Shown here: piece after piece, positions 52,610 through 61,259 of the stretch
How the letters are laid out: every line of letters begins with the position of its first letter
Position numbering within the stretch: position 1 is the stretch's first letter
Assembly: GCA_016713565.1 (NCBI GenBank)
Contig: JADJOX010000008.1
Coordinates: forward strand, 806,001 to 870,000
Direction of reading: 5' to 3'
From: Ignavibacteriota bacterium
GTDB taxonomy: Bacteria; Bacteroidota; Ignavibacteria; Ignavibacteriales; Melioribacteraceae
Length of the DNA stretch: 64,000 nt
Made by a program: the position numbers and the translations under genes
Notes under the pieces: generated by a model
Told to the model about the DNA's origin: nothing
Database searches by the model: none
The model's input: the letters and a program-made list of their open reading frames with translations, nothing else

Positions 52610-54073
52610 ATGATTAATGAAATGAAAATATTAACCAACATTTTTATAAACACAATTGACAACAATTTCATTCCGGTAAATATTTACTTTACCGAGGCAA
52701 TTCAAAAAATTGAAAAAATTTTTGATAAAGAATTTACATGGCAAGAATTAAAGGGTAAAGAAAATAAAGAAGAAATATTAAAACAAATTCCTCAACAAAA
52801 TTTAACTGCCAACGCAAAAATTATTGATGGAAATTTTAATATTGTTATTCCCGGAACAATTGATCCGCACGTTCATTTTGATACTCCCGGATTTGAATTT
52901 AGGGAAGATTTTGAACATGCTTCAACCGCTGCTGCTTACGGAGGAGTAACAACTATAATTGATATGCCGTGTACATCGCTTCCGCCTGTTACTTCAGCGG
53001 ATAATTTTCAAGCAAAATTAGAAGCCGTAAAAAATAGAAGTCTGATTGATTTTGCTTTTTGGGGCGGTATTTGCGGAAATGATTTTGAAAATGGAAAAGA
53101 TGTTCAGAAACAAATTTATGAATTAAATGAACTTGGAGTTGCCGGTTTTAAAACTTATCTAATTTCCGGAATGGAATCTTTTAAAGACCTTAATCTTGAT
53201 CAAATGAAGTATGCGGCTAAATATTTAAAACTGATAAATAAACCTCAAGCTGTTCATGCCGAAGACAAATTTATGATTGAATCAAAAAGGCAAAGGTTTA
53301 AAGCGGCAAGCCAAAATTCATGGGAATATTATTGTTTAGCCAGAAATTCAGATGCTGAAGAAAAAGCAATTCGCGATATGATTTCTTTATCAAAAGAATT
53401 TGGTCAAAAAGTTCATATTGTTCATTTGAGTTCTGAAGCAGGATTGAATGCTATTCGTAAAGCGCAAAATGAAGGAGTTAAAATTACCACAGAAACTTGT
53501 CCCCATTATTTACAATTTACTCAAGATAGTTTTTTGAATGACAAAATTAGAAATTTCCTAAAAACCGCTCCTCCTGTAAAATTGAATAATGATCTAAATG
53601 CATTGTGGAATGGATTGAAAGATGGATCACTTTCATTTGTTACTACAGATCACGCAGGCTGCGATCCTTTAGAAGAAAAAGTTGATGAAAACTTTTGGAA
53701 TGTTTATGGAGGAATTCCGGGAGTTGAACATCGAGTGCCATTTTTGTTCAGTGAAGGATTTATGAGAAACAGATTAACATTTGAGCAAACAGTTAATTTA
53801 CTTTCAACAAATGCTGCGGAATATTTTAATTTAGCAAAAAAGGGGAAAATAGAAGAAGGATTTGATGCTGATTTTGCATTAATAAATTTATGGGATTCTG
53901 AAATTGTTAAATCAGTAAATATGAAAAGCAAAGGGAAATACACTCCATTTGAAGGACTGTCCTTTAACGCAACTGTAGAAAAAACAATTCTTCGCGGAAA
54001 TGTAATAATGGATGGCGAAAATGAGATTGAACAAAAAATTGGTTATGGTAAATTTATTGAGGTAAAATCTTGA
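52610..54073 (+). CDS. Allantoinase/dihydroorotase-type cyclic amidohydrolase
   Basis: This is a 487-residue amidohydrolase. Metal ligands are seen in DPHVHFDTPG, the carboxylated lysine GFKTYL, HAEDK, VHLSSEAG and TTDHAGCDP. The STAAAYGGVTTIIDMPC segment is closer to allantoinase (AllB) than to D-hydantoinase HyuA, which fills this position in E. coli. It should open a cyclic ureide ring. Translation probably starts at ATG 52610 or 52622; the longest frame begins at 52577 inside a palindromic repeat. Its TGA overlaps the ssnA TTG. Confidence 0.8.
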   Translation: MINEMKILTNIFINTIDNNFIPVNIYFTEAIQKIEKIFDKEFTWQELKGKENKEEILKQIPQQNLTANAKIIDGNFNIVIPGTIDPHVHFDTPGFEFREDFEHASTAAAYGGVTTIIDMPCTSLPPVTSADNFQAKLEAVKNRSLIDFAFWGGICGNDFENGKDVQKQIYELNELGVAGFKTYLISGMESFKDLNLDQMKYAAKYLKLINKPQAVHAEDKFMIESKRQRFKAASQNSWEYYCLARNSDAEEKAIRDMISLSKEFGQKVHIVHLSSEAGLNAIRKAQNEGVKITTETCPHYLQFTQDSFLNDKIRNFLKTAPPVKLNNDLNALWNGLKDGSLSFVTTDHAGCDPLEEKVDENFWNVYGGIPGVEHRVPFLFSEGFMRNRLTFEQTVNLLSTNAAEYFNLAKKGKIEEGFDADFALINLWDSEIVKSVNMKSKGKYTPFEGLSFNATVEKTILRGNVIMDGENEIEQKIGYGKFIEVKS

Positions 54074-55395
54074 AAGTTATCAATGCTTGGATTTGCAAAA
54101 TTAAAGATAATTCAGTTATTCCAATCTTTGGTGATTTAGAAATAGAAGAAGGAAAAATTGTAAAAATTGAAATTCGACAATTTGATTTATTAAATTTACG
54201 TACTTCAGAAAACTCTGAAACAATCGATGCTAAAGGTAGAGTCCTTACAATCCCAAATGTAAATTTTCATGATCACATTTATTCAAGATTAGCTAAGGGT
54301 TTGGACATCAAAGGAGACATGTCAAACTTTCCTAATATTCTAAAAAACCTTTGGTGGAAGTTGGATTCACTTTTAGATTTGGAAATGATTGAAGCTTCTG
54401 CAAAAATTGCCGCGCTTGAATCAATTCAAAATGGCGTTACTTATATTGTTGATCATCATTCATCTCCTAATTTTGCCAAAGATAGTTTAAGAACAATTTC
54501 AAAAACGCTGGAAGATTTTAATTTAAGAAATGTACTTTGTTTTGAAACTACCGATCGTAATGGAAAGGAATTAAGTGAAAATGGATTTAATGAAAATATA
54601 AATTTCCTCAAAAATTATACTACTGTAAATTCAAAATCACTTTTGGGTTTGCATGCTTCCTTCACATTGGATAATGATAGTTTAAAAAATGCTTCAAAAT
54701 TAATTATTGAAAATAATTGGGGAATTCATGTTCATATTTGTGAAGATAAATCAGATGTTCATTTAAGTCAGGAAAAATATTCGGCAAAACCGATGCTGAG
54801 ATTTGAAAAGTATAATTTGTTAAATGATAAAAGTATTTTAGCCCATGGTATTCATTTGGATGAAGAAGATTTTGAGTTAATTAAAAACTCTAAAGCTTCA
54901 CTTGTTTTTAATTTAGATTCCAATATGAACAATTCAGTTGGTTTGCAGAAGTTTAAAATGATTCCAAAAGAAATTCCAATTTTAATAGGCACAGATGGAA
55001 TGCATGCTGATGTTGCAAGATCATTTAAGGAACTATTTCTTCAATTACGTAATGCCGGCTTATCATTTGATGATTCTTTTAGTTTTATGATTAAAACATA
55101 TTTTGATCAAAATAATTTTATTAAAAAGTTTTTCCCGGATTTTACGAATCTGCAATTATTTGAAAGAGCGGATTTTATAATATGGGATTATGTTCCTCCA
55201 ACGCCACTTAACCAAAATAATTTCTGGAGTCATTACATTTATGGGATTATAGAAAGACCAATTAAAACAGTAATGCAAAATGGTGAAATATTATTGGATG
55301 AATTTAAATTTAAAAATGTAAATGAATCAAAAATATTAAACGGAATTTATTCACAAGGTGAAAGATTATTTAAAAAATTTAATGAGGAAAAATAA
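54070..55395 (+). CDS. ssnA: Putative aminohydrolase SsnA
   Basis: This 441-residue amidohydrolase of the chlorohydrolase/deaminase branch contains VNFHDHIYSRLAKGLDI, the SsnA signature LKNLWWKLDSLLDL, VDHHSSPNF, the metal ligands HVHICED and LAHGIHL, and IGTDGMHAD. SsnA genes occur in the anaerobic purine and selenium-linked yge loci; the exact substrate is not settled. TTG start overlaps the upstream stop by 4 nt, and its TAA overlaps the ygeY ATG. Confidence 0.88.
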   Translation: MKVINAWICKIKDNSVIPIFGDLEIEEGKIVKIEIRQFDLLNLRTSENSETIDAKGRVLTIPNVNFHDHIYSRLAKGLDIKGDMSNFPNILKNLWWKLDSLLDLEMIEASAKIAALESIQNGVTYIVDHHSSPNFAKDSLRTISKTLEDFNLRNVLCFETTDRNGKELSENGFNENINFLKNYTTVNSKSLLGLHASFTLDNDSLKNASKLIIENNWGIHVHICEDKSDVHLSQEKYSAKPMLRFEKYNLLNDKSILAHGIHLDEEDFELIKNSKASLVFNLDSNMNNSVGLQKFKMIPKEIPILIGTDGMHADVARSFKELFLQLRNAGLSFDDSFSFMIKTYFDQNNFIKKFFPDFTNLQLFERADFIIWDYVPPTPLNQNNFWSHYIYGIIERPIKTVMQNGEILLDEFKFKNVNESKILNGIYSQGERLFKKFNEEK

Positions 55396-56579
55396 TGAAC
55401 ATTACTGATGAAATTCTGAAAAAATCGGAAGAATATAAAGACTACACTGCCAAGAATTTATCCGAAATGATAAAAGTTAAATCGCTTAGTTTACAAGAAA
55501 AAGAAGTCTGCGAAAAAATAAAAGCTATGATGGAAGAAGCAGGATTTGATGAGGTAAGAATTGACGGACTAGGAAATGTAATCGGCAGAATTGGAAACGG
55601 ACCAAGAGTTATTGCTTTCGATGGACACATAGATACAGTCGATTTGGGCAATTTAGAAAATTGGGATTTCGATCCCCTTGGCGGCGAAATAAAAGACGGG
55701 TTTGTTCACGGTCGCGGAAGTGTTGATCAAGAAGGAGGTCCGGCAGCTTTTATTACAGCTGGAAAAATAATTAAAGAATTAGGACTCGAAAAAGATTTAA
55801 CAATTTATTTTACAGCAACTGTAATTGAAGAAGACTGCGACGGGCTTTGCTGGAAGTATATTGTGGAAGAAGAAAAAATAAAACCGGAATGTGTAGTGAT
55901 TACTGAGCCGACAAACCTCAATATTTATAGAGGTCATAGAGGACGAATGGAAATAGCGGTTTCGTTTTATGGAATATCATCACATGGATCAGCGCCGGAA
56001 AGAGGAAAGAATGCAATTTACATGGCATCAAGAGCAGCATTGGAAATTGAAAAATTAAATGAAAGATTAGCGAATGATGATTTCCTTGGAAAAGGTACAA
56101 TTACAATTTCAGAATTTAAATCTAAAAGTCCTTCACTTTGTGCGGTATCCGATTTCGCAAGACTTCATTTGGATAGAAGATTAACTTGGGGAGAAGATAA
56201 AGATTTAGCTTTAAATCAAGTGAAAGAAATTGTGAAAGATATGAATGCAAAAGTAGAGCTGTTGGACTATGAAGAGATTGCTTATACCGGATTAAAGTAC
56301 GGCATGCAGAAATATTATCCTACATGGAAATTAGAAGAAGATCATCCTTTAGTTTTAAAAGGAGTAGATGCTTATAAAGATTTATTTAAGTCAAATCCTA
56401 AAGTTGATAAATGGACTTTTTCAACAAACGGGGTTACAATTCGTGGTTATTATGGTATTCCTGTAATTGGTTTTGGTCCTGGCAATGAAGTTTTAGCGCA
56501 TGCACCGAATGAAAAAGTTCCGACTGATCATCTGGTTAAAGCGACCGCTTTTTACGCAAACTTTGTATCAAGGTATTAA
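55395..56579 (+). CDS. ygeY: YgeY family M20 hydrolase
   Basis: This 394-residue zinc peptidase/deacylase-fold enzyme has metal ligands in FDGHIDTV, GRGSVDQEGG, TVIEEDCDG and TEPTNL, and a terminal AHAPNE. The M20 family also contains allantoate amidohydrolase (AllC), so hydrolysis of a ureido group is a sensible role here. YgeY is annotated in databases as selenium-metabolism-linked because of its usual company. Its start overlaps the ssnA stop (TAATG). Confidence 0.9.
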   Translation: MNITDEILKKSEEYKDYTAKNLSEMIKVKSLSLQEKEVCEKIKAMMEEAGFDEVRIDGLGNVIGRIGNGPRVIAFDGHIDTVDLGNLENWDFDPLGGEIKDGFVHGRGSVDQEGGPAAFITAGKIIKELGLEKDLTIYFTATVIEEDCDGLCWKYIVEEEKIKPECVVITEPTNLNIYRGHRGRMEIAVSFYGISSHGSAPERGKNAIYMASRAALEIEKLNERLANDDFLGKGTITISEFKSKSPSLCAVSDFARLHLDRRLTWGEDKDLALNQVKEIVKDMNAKVELLDYEEIAYTGLKYGMQKYYPTWKLEEDHPLVLKGVDAYKDLFKSNPKVDKWTFSTNGVTIRGYYGIPVIGFGPGNEVLAHAPNEKVPTDHLVKATAFYANFVSRY

Positions 56580-56608
56580 TAAAAATTAAAAATCTATCCG
56601 GAGTAATT

Positions 56609-57619
56609 ATGGAAAACAAATTAAAGGGAAAACATTTCCTAACATGTGAAGATTGGACTAAAGAAGAATTAGATATTGTATTTAATAAAGCTTTTAAACT
56701 TAAAGATGAATTTTATAAAGAAATTCCTCATTTGGAATTGCCTCACAAAACATTATTTATGATGTTTTTTGAGCAATCAACAAGAACAAGAAATTCTATG
56801 GAAGCCGGAATGACACAGCTTGGCGGTCACGCGCACGATTTAACTCCGGACAAAATGCAAATAACCCATGGTGAAGTAGCAAAGGATACGGCTATAATTT
56901 TATCAAGAATGGGACACGGAATTGCGTGCAGAAATTGTTTTTACGGTGTTGGTAAAAAATATTTAGATGAATTAGCCGCGTATTCAAGAAAACCGGTTAT
57001 GTCTCTTCAGGATGATGTTTATCATCCATTTCAGGGTTTGGCTGACTTGATGACTATTTTCGAACATTTTGATAAAAATCCAAAAGGTTTGAAAGTAACA
57101 ATTGCATGGGCTTATGCTGATACCCATTCAAAGCCGCTTTCCGTACCGCAAACTCAAGCATTGCTTTTTCCTCGTTATGGCATTGATGTTACTATTGCCA
57201 ATCCAAAAGAATTCCCATTAAGTCAGAATATTTTGGATAAAGCGCATAAAAATGCTGAAGCTGGAGGAGGAAGTATAAAATTGACAAATGATATGGACGA
57301 AGCGTTTGAAGGTGCGCATGTTGTAATTCCAAAAAACTGGGGCGGATTTGGAAAATATTCTGTTAGTGATTACCTTACAAATGAAGCTTCATGTAAAAGA
57401 GAAATGGCTGAAAATTTAGCGAAGTATAAAAGTTGGATCTGCGATGAACGAAGAATTAAATTAGCTGATAAAAACGTAAAACTTATGCATGCGCTGCCGG
57501 CAGATAGAAATAATGAAGTAACGGATGAAATTTTGGATAACCCGAATATTTCAATTGTATTTGATGAAGCAGAAAATAGACTGCATACGGCAAAATCGAT
57601 TATGTCTTTAACAATGTAG
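56609..57619 (+). CDS. ygeW: Knotted carbamoyltransferase YgeW
   Basis: YgeW is a trefoil-knotted member of the aspartate/ornithine transcarbamylase family with an unknown natural substrate. The 336-residue protein has the carbamoyl-phosphate motif STRTRNSMEAG, QLGGHAHDL, and a catalytic HALPADR loop. Phosphorolysis of a carbamoyl compound to carbamoyl phosphate, coupled to carbamate kinase, would yield ATP; no carbamate kinase gene is in the window. It follows ygeY by 29 nt behind a GGAG site and is the last gene of the block. Confidence 0.92.
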   Translation: MENKLKGKHFLTCEDWTKEELDIVFNKAFKLKDEFYKEIPHLELPHKTLFMMFFEQSTRTRNSMEAGMTQLGGHAHDLTPDKMQITHGEVAKDTAIILSRMGHGIACRNCFYGVGKKYLDELAAYSRKPVMSLQDDVYHPFQGLADLMTIFEHFDKNPKGLKVTIAWAYADTHSKPLSVPQTQALLFPRYGIDVTIANPKEFPLSQNILDKAHKNAEAGGGSIKLTNDMDEAFEGAHVVIPKNWGGFGKYSVSDYLTNEASCKREMAENLAKYKSWICDERRIKLADKNVKLMHALPADRNNEVTDEILDNPNISIVFDEAENRLHTAKSIMSLTM

Positions 57620-57664
57620 TTCTCTATACCTTGAAGTAAATTTGAACCGCGCATGGTTACAAAA

Positions 57665-57699
57665 AATAATAAAGGCTTTCGGAATAACCGAAAGCCTTT
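57665..57699. terminator. Terminator between ygeW and the pirin gene
   Basis: A perfect 12-bp stem AAAGGCTTTCGG (57671-57682) with CCGAAAGCCTTT (57688-57699) and an AATAA loop. The minus-strand side has a T run (A residues at 57661-57666), so it terminates the pirin gene best. The plus side lacks a T tail. Confidence 0.85.
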
Positions 57700-57703
57700 A
57701 AAG

Positions 57704-58582
57704 TTAATCTTCCAAATAACCGAATTTACCGTTATTAAAATCACTGTATGCCTGGAAAATTTCTTTTTTTGTATTCATAACAAAAGGTCCATGAGCTGCT
57801 ATCGGTTCATCTATCGGTTCACCGCTCAACACTAAAACTACAGAATCACTCAATGCTTTTATTTTGAAATTTTCGCCATCATTTGCCATAAGCGCTAAAT
57901 TATCAACCGGTACATTTTCGGAATCATTAATTAAAACATTTCCTTCAATTACTAAAACAATTGTGTTAAAATTTGAAGGAAGTTCAATATCAAATTCCGC
58001 TCCTTCTTTCAGTTTCGCGTTGTACATATGTATTGGAGTAAAAGTAGAAGCACTGCCGTTGATACCTTTGTAATTACCCGCAATAACTTCAATTTCGCTT
58101 CCATTCTCATCAAGTTTATGGCGACTGATATCTTCATTTTTTATAGCTTGATATTTCGGATCACTCATTTTGACTTTAGAGGGAAGATTAACCCATAATT
58201 GTACCATTTGAAATAGTCCGCCTGTTTTACTCCATTCTGTTTCATGATATTCTTTATGGAGGACACCGCCTGCTGCCGTCATCCATTGAACATCACCTTC
58301 GCCGATTACACCGCCGCCGCCACTGCTGTCGTGATGCTCAACTTTTCCTTTATATGCGATTGTTACGGTTTCAAATCCTCTATGCGGATGAACACCTACA
58401 CCTTTCGGAGTTTCTGAAGCAGGAAAAGTATATTTGGAGTTATAATCAAGTAATATAAATGGATTCATTCTTTCCATTTCCAAATGATAACTGCCGGGAA
58501 TAAAATTGTGAACTCTAAATCCGTCTCCAACCCAGTGGGGTTGAGGTGGTTTTGAAACTAATTCAACTGTTCTTGTTTTCAT
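57704..58582 (-). CDS. Pirin family protein
   Basis: This 292-residue bicupin shows the metal-binding pirin core: HPHRGFETVTIAYKGKVEHHDSSGG and GGVLHKE, with the C-terminal cupin ending RGPFVMNTK-type sequence (AHGPFVMNTKKEI). Bacterial pirins range from quercetin dioxygenases to redox sensors. The gene is alone on the minus strand and has a perfect 14-bp palindrome 35 bases upstream of its ATG, next to a Crp/Fnr regulator gene. Confidence 0.9.
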   Translation of the reverse strand: MKTRTVELVSKPPQPHWVGDGFRVHNFIPGSYHLEMERMNPFILLDYNSKYTFPASETPKGVGVHPHRGFETVTIAYKGKVEHHDSSGGGGVIGEGDVQWMTAAGGVLHKEYHETEWSKTGGLFQMVQLWVNLPSKVKMSDPKYQAIKNEDISRHKLDENGSEIEVIAGNYKGINGSASTFTPIHMYNAKLKEGAEFDIELPSNFNTIVLVIEGNVLINDSENVPVDNLALMANDGENFKIKALSDSVVLVLSGEPIDEPIAAHGPFVMNTKKEIFQAYSDFNNGKFGYLED

Positions 58583-58616
58583 AACATTTCTCCTTGTTAA
58601 TTTTAATATCGTAAAA

Positions 58617-58630
58617 TTAACTTAAGTTAA
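58617..58630. promoter_or_regulatory. Perfect palindrome upstream of the pirin gene
   Basis: TTAACTTAAGTTAA is fully self-complementary over 14 bp, about 35 nt before the pirin start and 30 nt from the end of the Crp/Fnr-family regulator gene. Dimeric regulators of that family bind such sites, so it may be the target of the neighbouring regulator. It is not the classical FNR box (TTGATnnnnATCAA). Confidence 0.4.
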
Positions 58631-58659
58631 AGCATTATTAATTGATTTATGTTAAGAAA

Positions 58660-59253
58660 TTATTTCTTGCTGTTTCTTAAAGCTAAATCACGGCGAATAC
58701 GGCTTAAACTTTCTGGTGTTATTGAAAGATAAGAAGCAACCATGGTTTGAGGAACTCGAAGAAGGATATCAGGATAAGTTTCAACAAATTGAAGATAACG
58801 GTCCTCGGCAGATTGACTCATTAACATTGTTAATCTGTTTTGTAAAACACGAATTTGATTATATAATAATTGTTTATTCAGATCTTTAAAAACCGGAAAT
58901 AAATCTTCAAGTTTTTTTAAGAAGGTATCATCAATAAATGCAATTTTAGACGGTTCCAAAGTTTGAATAAAATATTTGGAAGGTTCGTTAAAATAAACAG
59001 TTTCGTATTCGGTAACGAACCAATTTTCGGGAAAAAACTGCAGGATATGTTCTTTGCCATTTTTATCGAAATAATATTGCCGTAATAGTCCGTCTTCAAC
59101 AAAGAAAGTATGACTGCAAAATTCATTATTTTGAATTAAAAATTCACCTTTCTGATATTCTCTAATTTGGCAATTTTTTTGTATGGAAAAAATCTCATCA
59201 TCGCTAAGATTTAAATTAGATGTTAAATATGATTTTAAACTAAATTCTTTCAT
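58660..59253 (-). CDS. Crp/Fnr family transcriptional regulator
   Basis: The 197-residue regulator has a cNMP-binding-like N-domain (EYQKGEFLIQNNEF, FFVEDGLLRQYYF, about residues 30-120) and a C-terminal helix-turn-helix (about 165-190, VASYLSITPESLSRIRRDL). The Fnr-type cysteine cluster is absent, so oxygen sensing through an Fe-S cluster is unlikely. The effector is unknown. It lies upstream of the pirin gene on the same strand. Confidence 0.88.
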   Translation of the reverse strand: MKEFSLKSYLTSNLNLSDDEIFSIQKNCQIREYQKGEFLIQNNEFCSHTFFVEDGLLRQYYFDKNGKEHILQFFPENWFVTEYETVYFNEPSKYFIQTLEPSKIAFIDDTFLKKLEDLFPVFKDLNKQLLYNQIRVLQNRLTMLMSQSAEDRYLQFVETYPDILLRVPQTMVASYLSITPESLSRIRRDLALRNSKK

Positions 59254-59338
59254 TTATTATAATTTGGGTTTAGTATAGTCAATTAATTTTTTAATATGAT
59301 TGGATTCACCAAATGAATTTACAATTACAAATAAAAAA

Positions 59339-60226
59339 TTATTTTAAAATTTTAATTTCATTATCAAATAAATTAACTCCGCCTTTAACGCCAAAATCAA
59401 GGGTTGTAACATTATATGCAATAGAAATTTTTTCTTTTGCAAATCGATTTTTAATAGATATAATTGCGTCACTTACTGCTTTCTGATAATCGTCATTATT
59501 CTTAAATTTAATCCAAAACCTTAATTGAAAATTGTATGAAGAACTTCCAATGTTAGTATAGTAAAAATCTATAGTTTCACCTGTTAATAATTCAGGTATT
59601 TTTTTCATCTCGTCAAGCGCTACATCTTTAACATGATTTAAATCATCGCCGTATGAAACGCCTGTTTCAAGTACAATTCTTCGTTTCTGAAATGTTGAAA
59701 AATTTGTAAAAGTGTTGCTGTAAATAATTTGGTTAGGAACAAAAACTTCTTGACCCGGAACCGTATTTATTGTAGTTGTCAGCCATCCTATTTCATTTAC
59801 TGTTCCATAAGCGCCGTCAATTAATACCCAATCACCCTTTTTAAAGGGACTCTGAATGCTTAATAAAAATCCGGCAAAAACATTTGATGCAATATCCTTA
59901 AATGCGAAACCAGCGACAATTCCAATAATTCCCGCACCTGATAAAATTTTAGTTACAACTTTTTCTAAGCCTAATATTTGCAAAGCAAATAATGTCCCTG
60001 AAAATAAAAACAAAAAATAAATTATAGATGAAATAATTTTGGTAATCTCGAAATTTCTTTTTAACACTCTAGAAAAAAATTTTTTACTTAATTTAACAAT
60101 TAGCTTTGCGAGCAAATAAAACAAGATAAAAACTATAATTGCCAGAATTATCTCCGGAATAAAGCTAACAGCTTCTTTTTGCCAGCTCTCTAAAATTGAT
60201 TCTACATTGTTTACTTGAGTTATCAT
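59339..60226 (-). CDS. Small-conductance mechanosensitive channel (MscS family)
   Basis: This 295-residue protein has an N-terminal membrane region with three helices and the pore-lining GIAGFAFKDIASNVFAGFLL segment, followed by the cytosolic beta domain (GDWVLIDGAYGTVNEIGWLTT). It opens under membrane tension and releases osmolytes. It is read from the minus strand downstream of a 15-bp inverted repeat and upstream of the Crp/Fnr gene. Confidence 0.9.
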   Translation of the reverse strand: MITQVNNVESILESWQKEAVSFIPEIILAIIVFILFYLLAKLIVKLSKKFFSRVLKRNFEITKIISSIIYFLFLFSGTLFALQILGLEKVVTKILSGAGIIGIVAGFAFKDIASNVFAGFLLSIQSPFKKGDWVLIDGAYGTVNEIGWLTTTINTVPGQEVFVPNQIIYSNTFTNFSTFQKRRIVLETGVSYGDDLNHVKDVALDEMKKIPELLTGETIDFYYTNIGSSSYNFQLRFWIKFKNNDDYQKAVSDAIISIKNRFAKEKISIAYNVTTLDFGVKGGVNLFDNEIKILK

Positions 60227-60283
60227 AAAATGAAAATATAGTAATAGATTTAGTTATCTGGTTTTGTATAAATAAATGAAATT

Positions 60284-60321
60284 TTAATACAAGTTAACCA
60301 ATTAAAGTTAATTTGTATTAA
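60284..60321. repeat. Inverted repeat between hdeD-like and mscS-like genes
   Basis: TTAATACAAGTTAAC (60284-60298) and GTTAATTTGTATTAA (60307-60321) are complementary at 14 of 15 positions with an 8-nt spacer. It lies about 60 nt upstream of the mscS-like ATG on the minus strand. No U run follows on that strand, so an operator or RNA hairpin is more likely than a terminator. Confidence 0.5.
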
Positions 60322-60359
60322 GGAGTTTTTTATAAGGAAATTATTTATTGCATAAGTTA

Positions 60360-60998
60360 TTATTTCTTTAGTTCGTTTTCAATTTCCAATCTAATTGAAT
60401 TGTATTTTTGATTGAACTTCTCTGGGATAGAATTTGCTACATTGTGTAATCTCTTTAATCTAAACGATATTAGAACGCTGAATATACCTGTAGCAATAAA
60501 TGCCAGACCTGTCCAAACTACAATTGTTATTCCCGCAAAAAGCGGATTCCAAATTAGTATAAATGAAAATAGTAGTCCCAAAACTGCAAAAAGCATTAAA
60601 AATTTCCAATTTTTTATTCCAAAGTTTTTTAATTCAAGCGAAAAACTTATTGAAGAAATGGAGCGAAACATAACTAAAAATCCAACATAAAATGGTAGAG
60701 TTGTTAATGATATAGCTGGATTCAATATGAGCATATTACCTAATACAAAAGTAATGATACCGAAAGTTAGTGACCAACCCCAACTATCAATTTCATCTTT
60801 ATTTGAAATTGAGAATATGATTTCCGAAAATCCCGAAATAAGAAATGAAATACTAAATAAAATTGATAAAGCAACATATGATTCGAGTGGAGACAAAAAT
60901 GTATATAAACCAATTAAGATGAAAATAATACCGACAATTAAAGGCATGTACCAATGTTTAATTGAGTTATTAATGGTTTTGAAAAAGCTGTTTGCCAT
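60360..60998 (-). CDS. HdeD family (DUF308) membrane protein
   Basis: This 212-residue protein has six hydrophobic segments in pairs with repeated GIIFILIGLYTFLSP-like and WGWSLTFGIITFVLGN-type elements, the DUF308 repeat of the acid-resistance protein HdeD. A function in acid or envelope stress is known for E. coli HdeD and is inferred here. It is the most upstream gene of the minus-strand stress group. Confidence 0.82.
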   Translation of the reverse strand: MANSFFKTINNSIKHWYMPLIVGIIFILIGLYTFLSPLESYVALSILFSISFLISGFSEIIFSISNKDEIDSWGWSLTFGIITFVLGNMLILNPAISLTTLPFYVGFLVMFRSISSISFSLELKNFGIKNWKFLMLFAVLGLLFSFILIWNPLFAGITIVVWTGLAFIATGIFSVLISFRLKRLHNVANSIPEKFNQKYNSIRLEIENELKK

Positions 60999-61259
60999 AT
61001 CTTTATCTTCTTAAATTTATAAATATTAGAAAAATAATTACTATAAAAAAGTAAGAAATTTGGATTATAATAAAAAGATTTAAATGAAATAAAGTTAAAA
61101 TGTTCTAAAATTAATAATATTGAATGTTTTGATCAATAAAAATTAAACATAAACAAAGAATTTATGATCTGCGGATAAATCAAAAAATTTAGTAAATTTT
61201 AATGCATCCAATAATCGAAATACTTTTAACTGATTTTTTTAATTATTTAATAGAAATAT
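60999..61259. other. AT-rich intergenic region, nothing further identified
   Basis: This 261-nt gap lies between the divergent hdeD-like and threonine-synthase-like genes. I see no clear hairpin, tRNA, riboswitch or further ORF, although it must hold both promoters. Confidence 0.6.
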
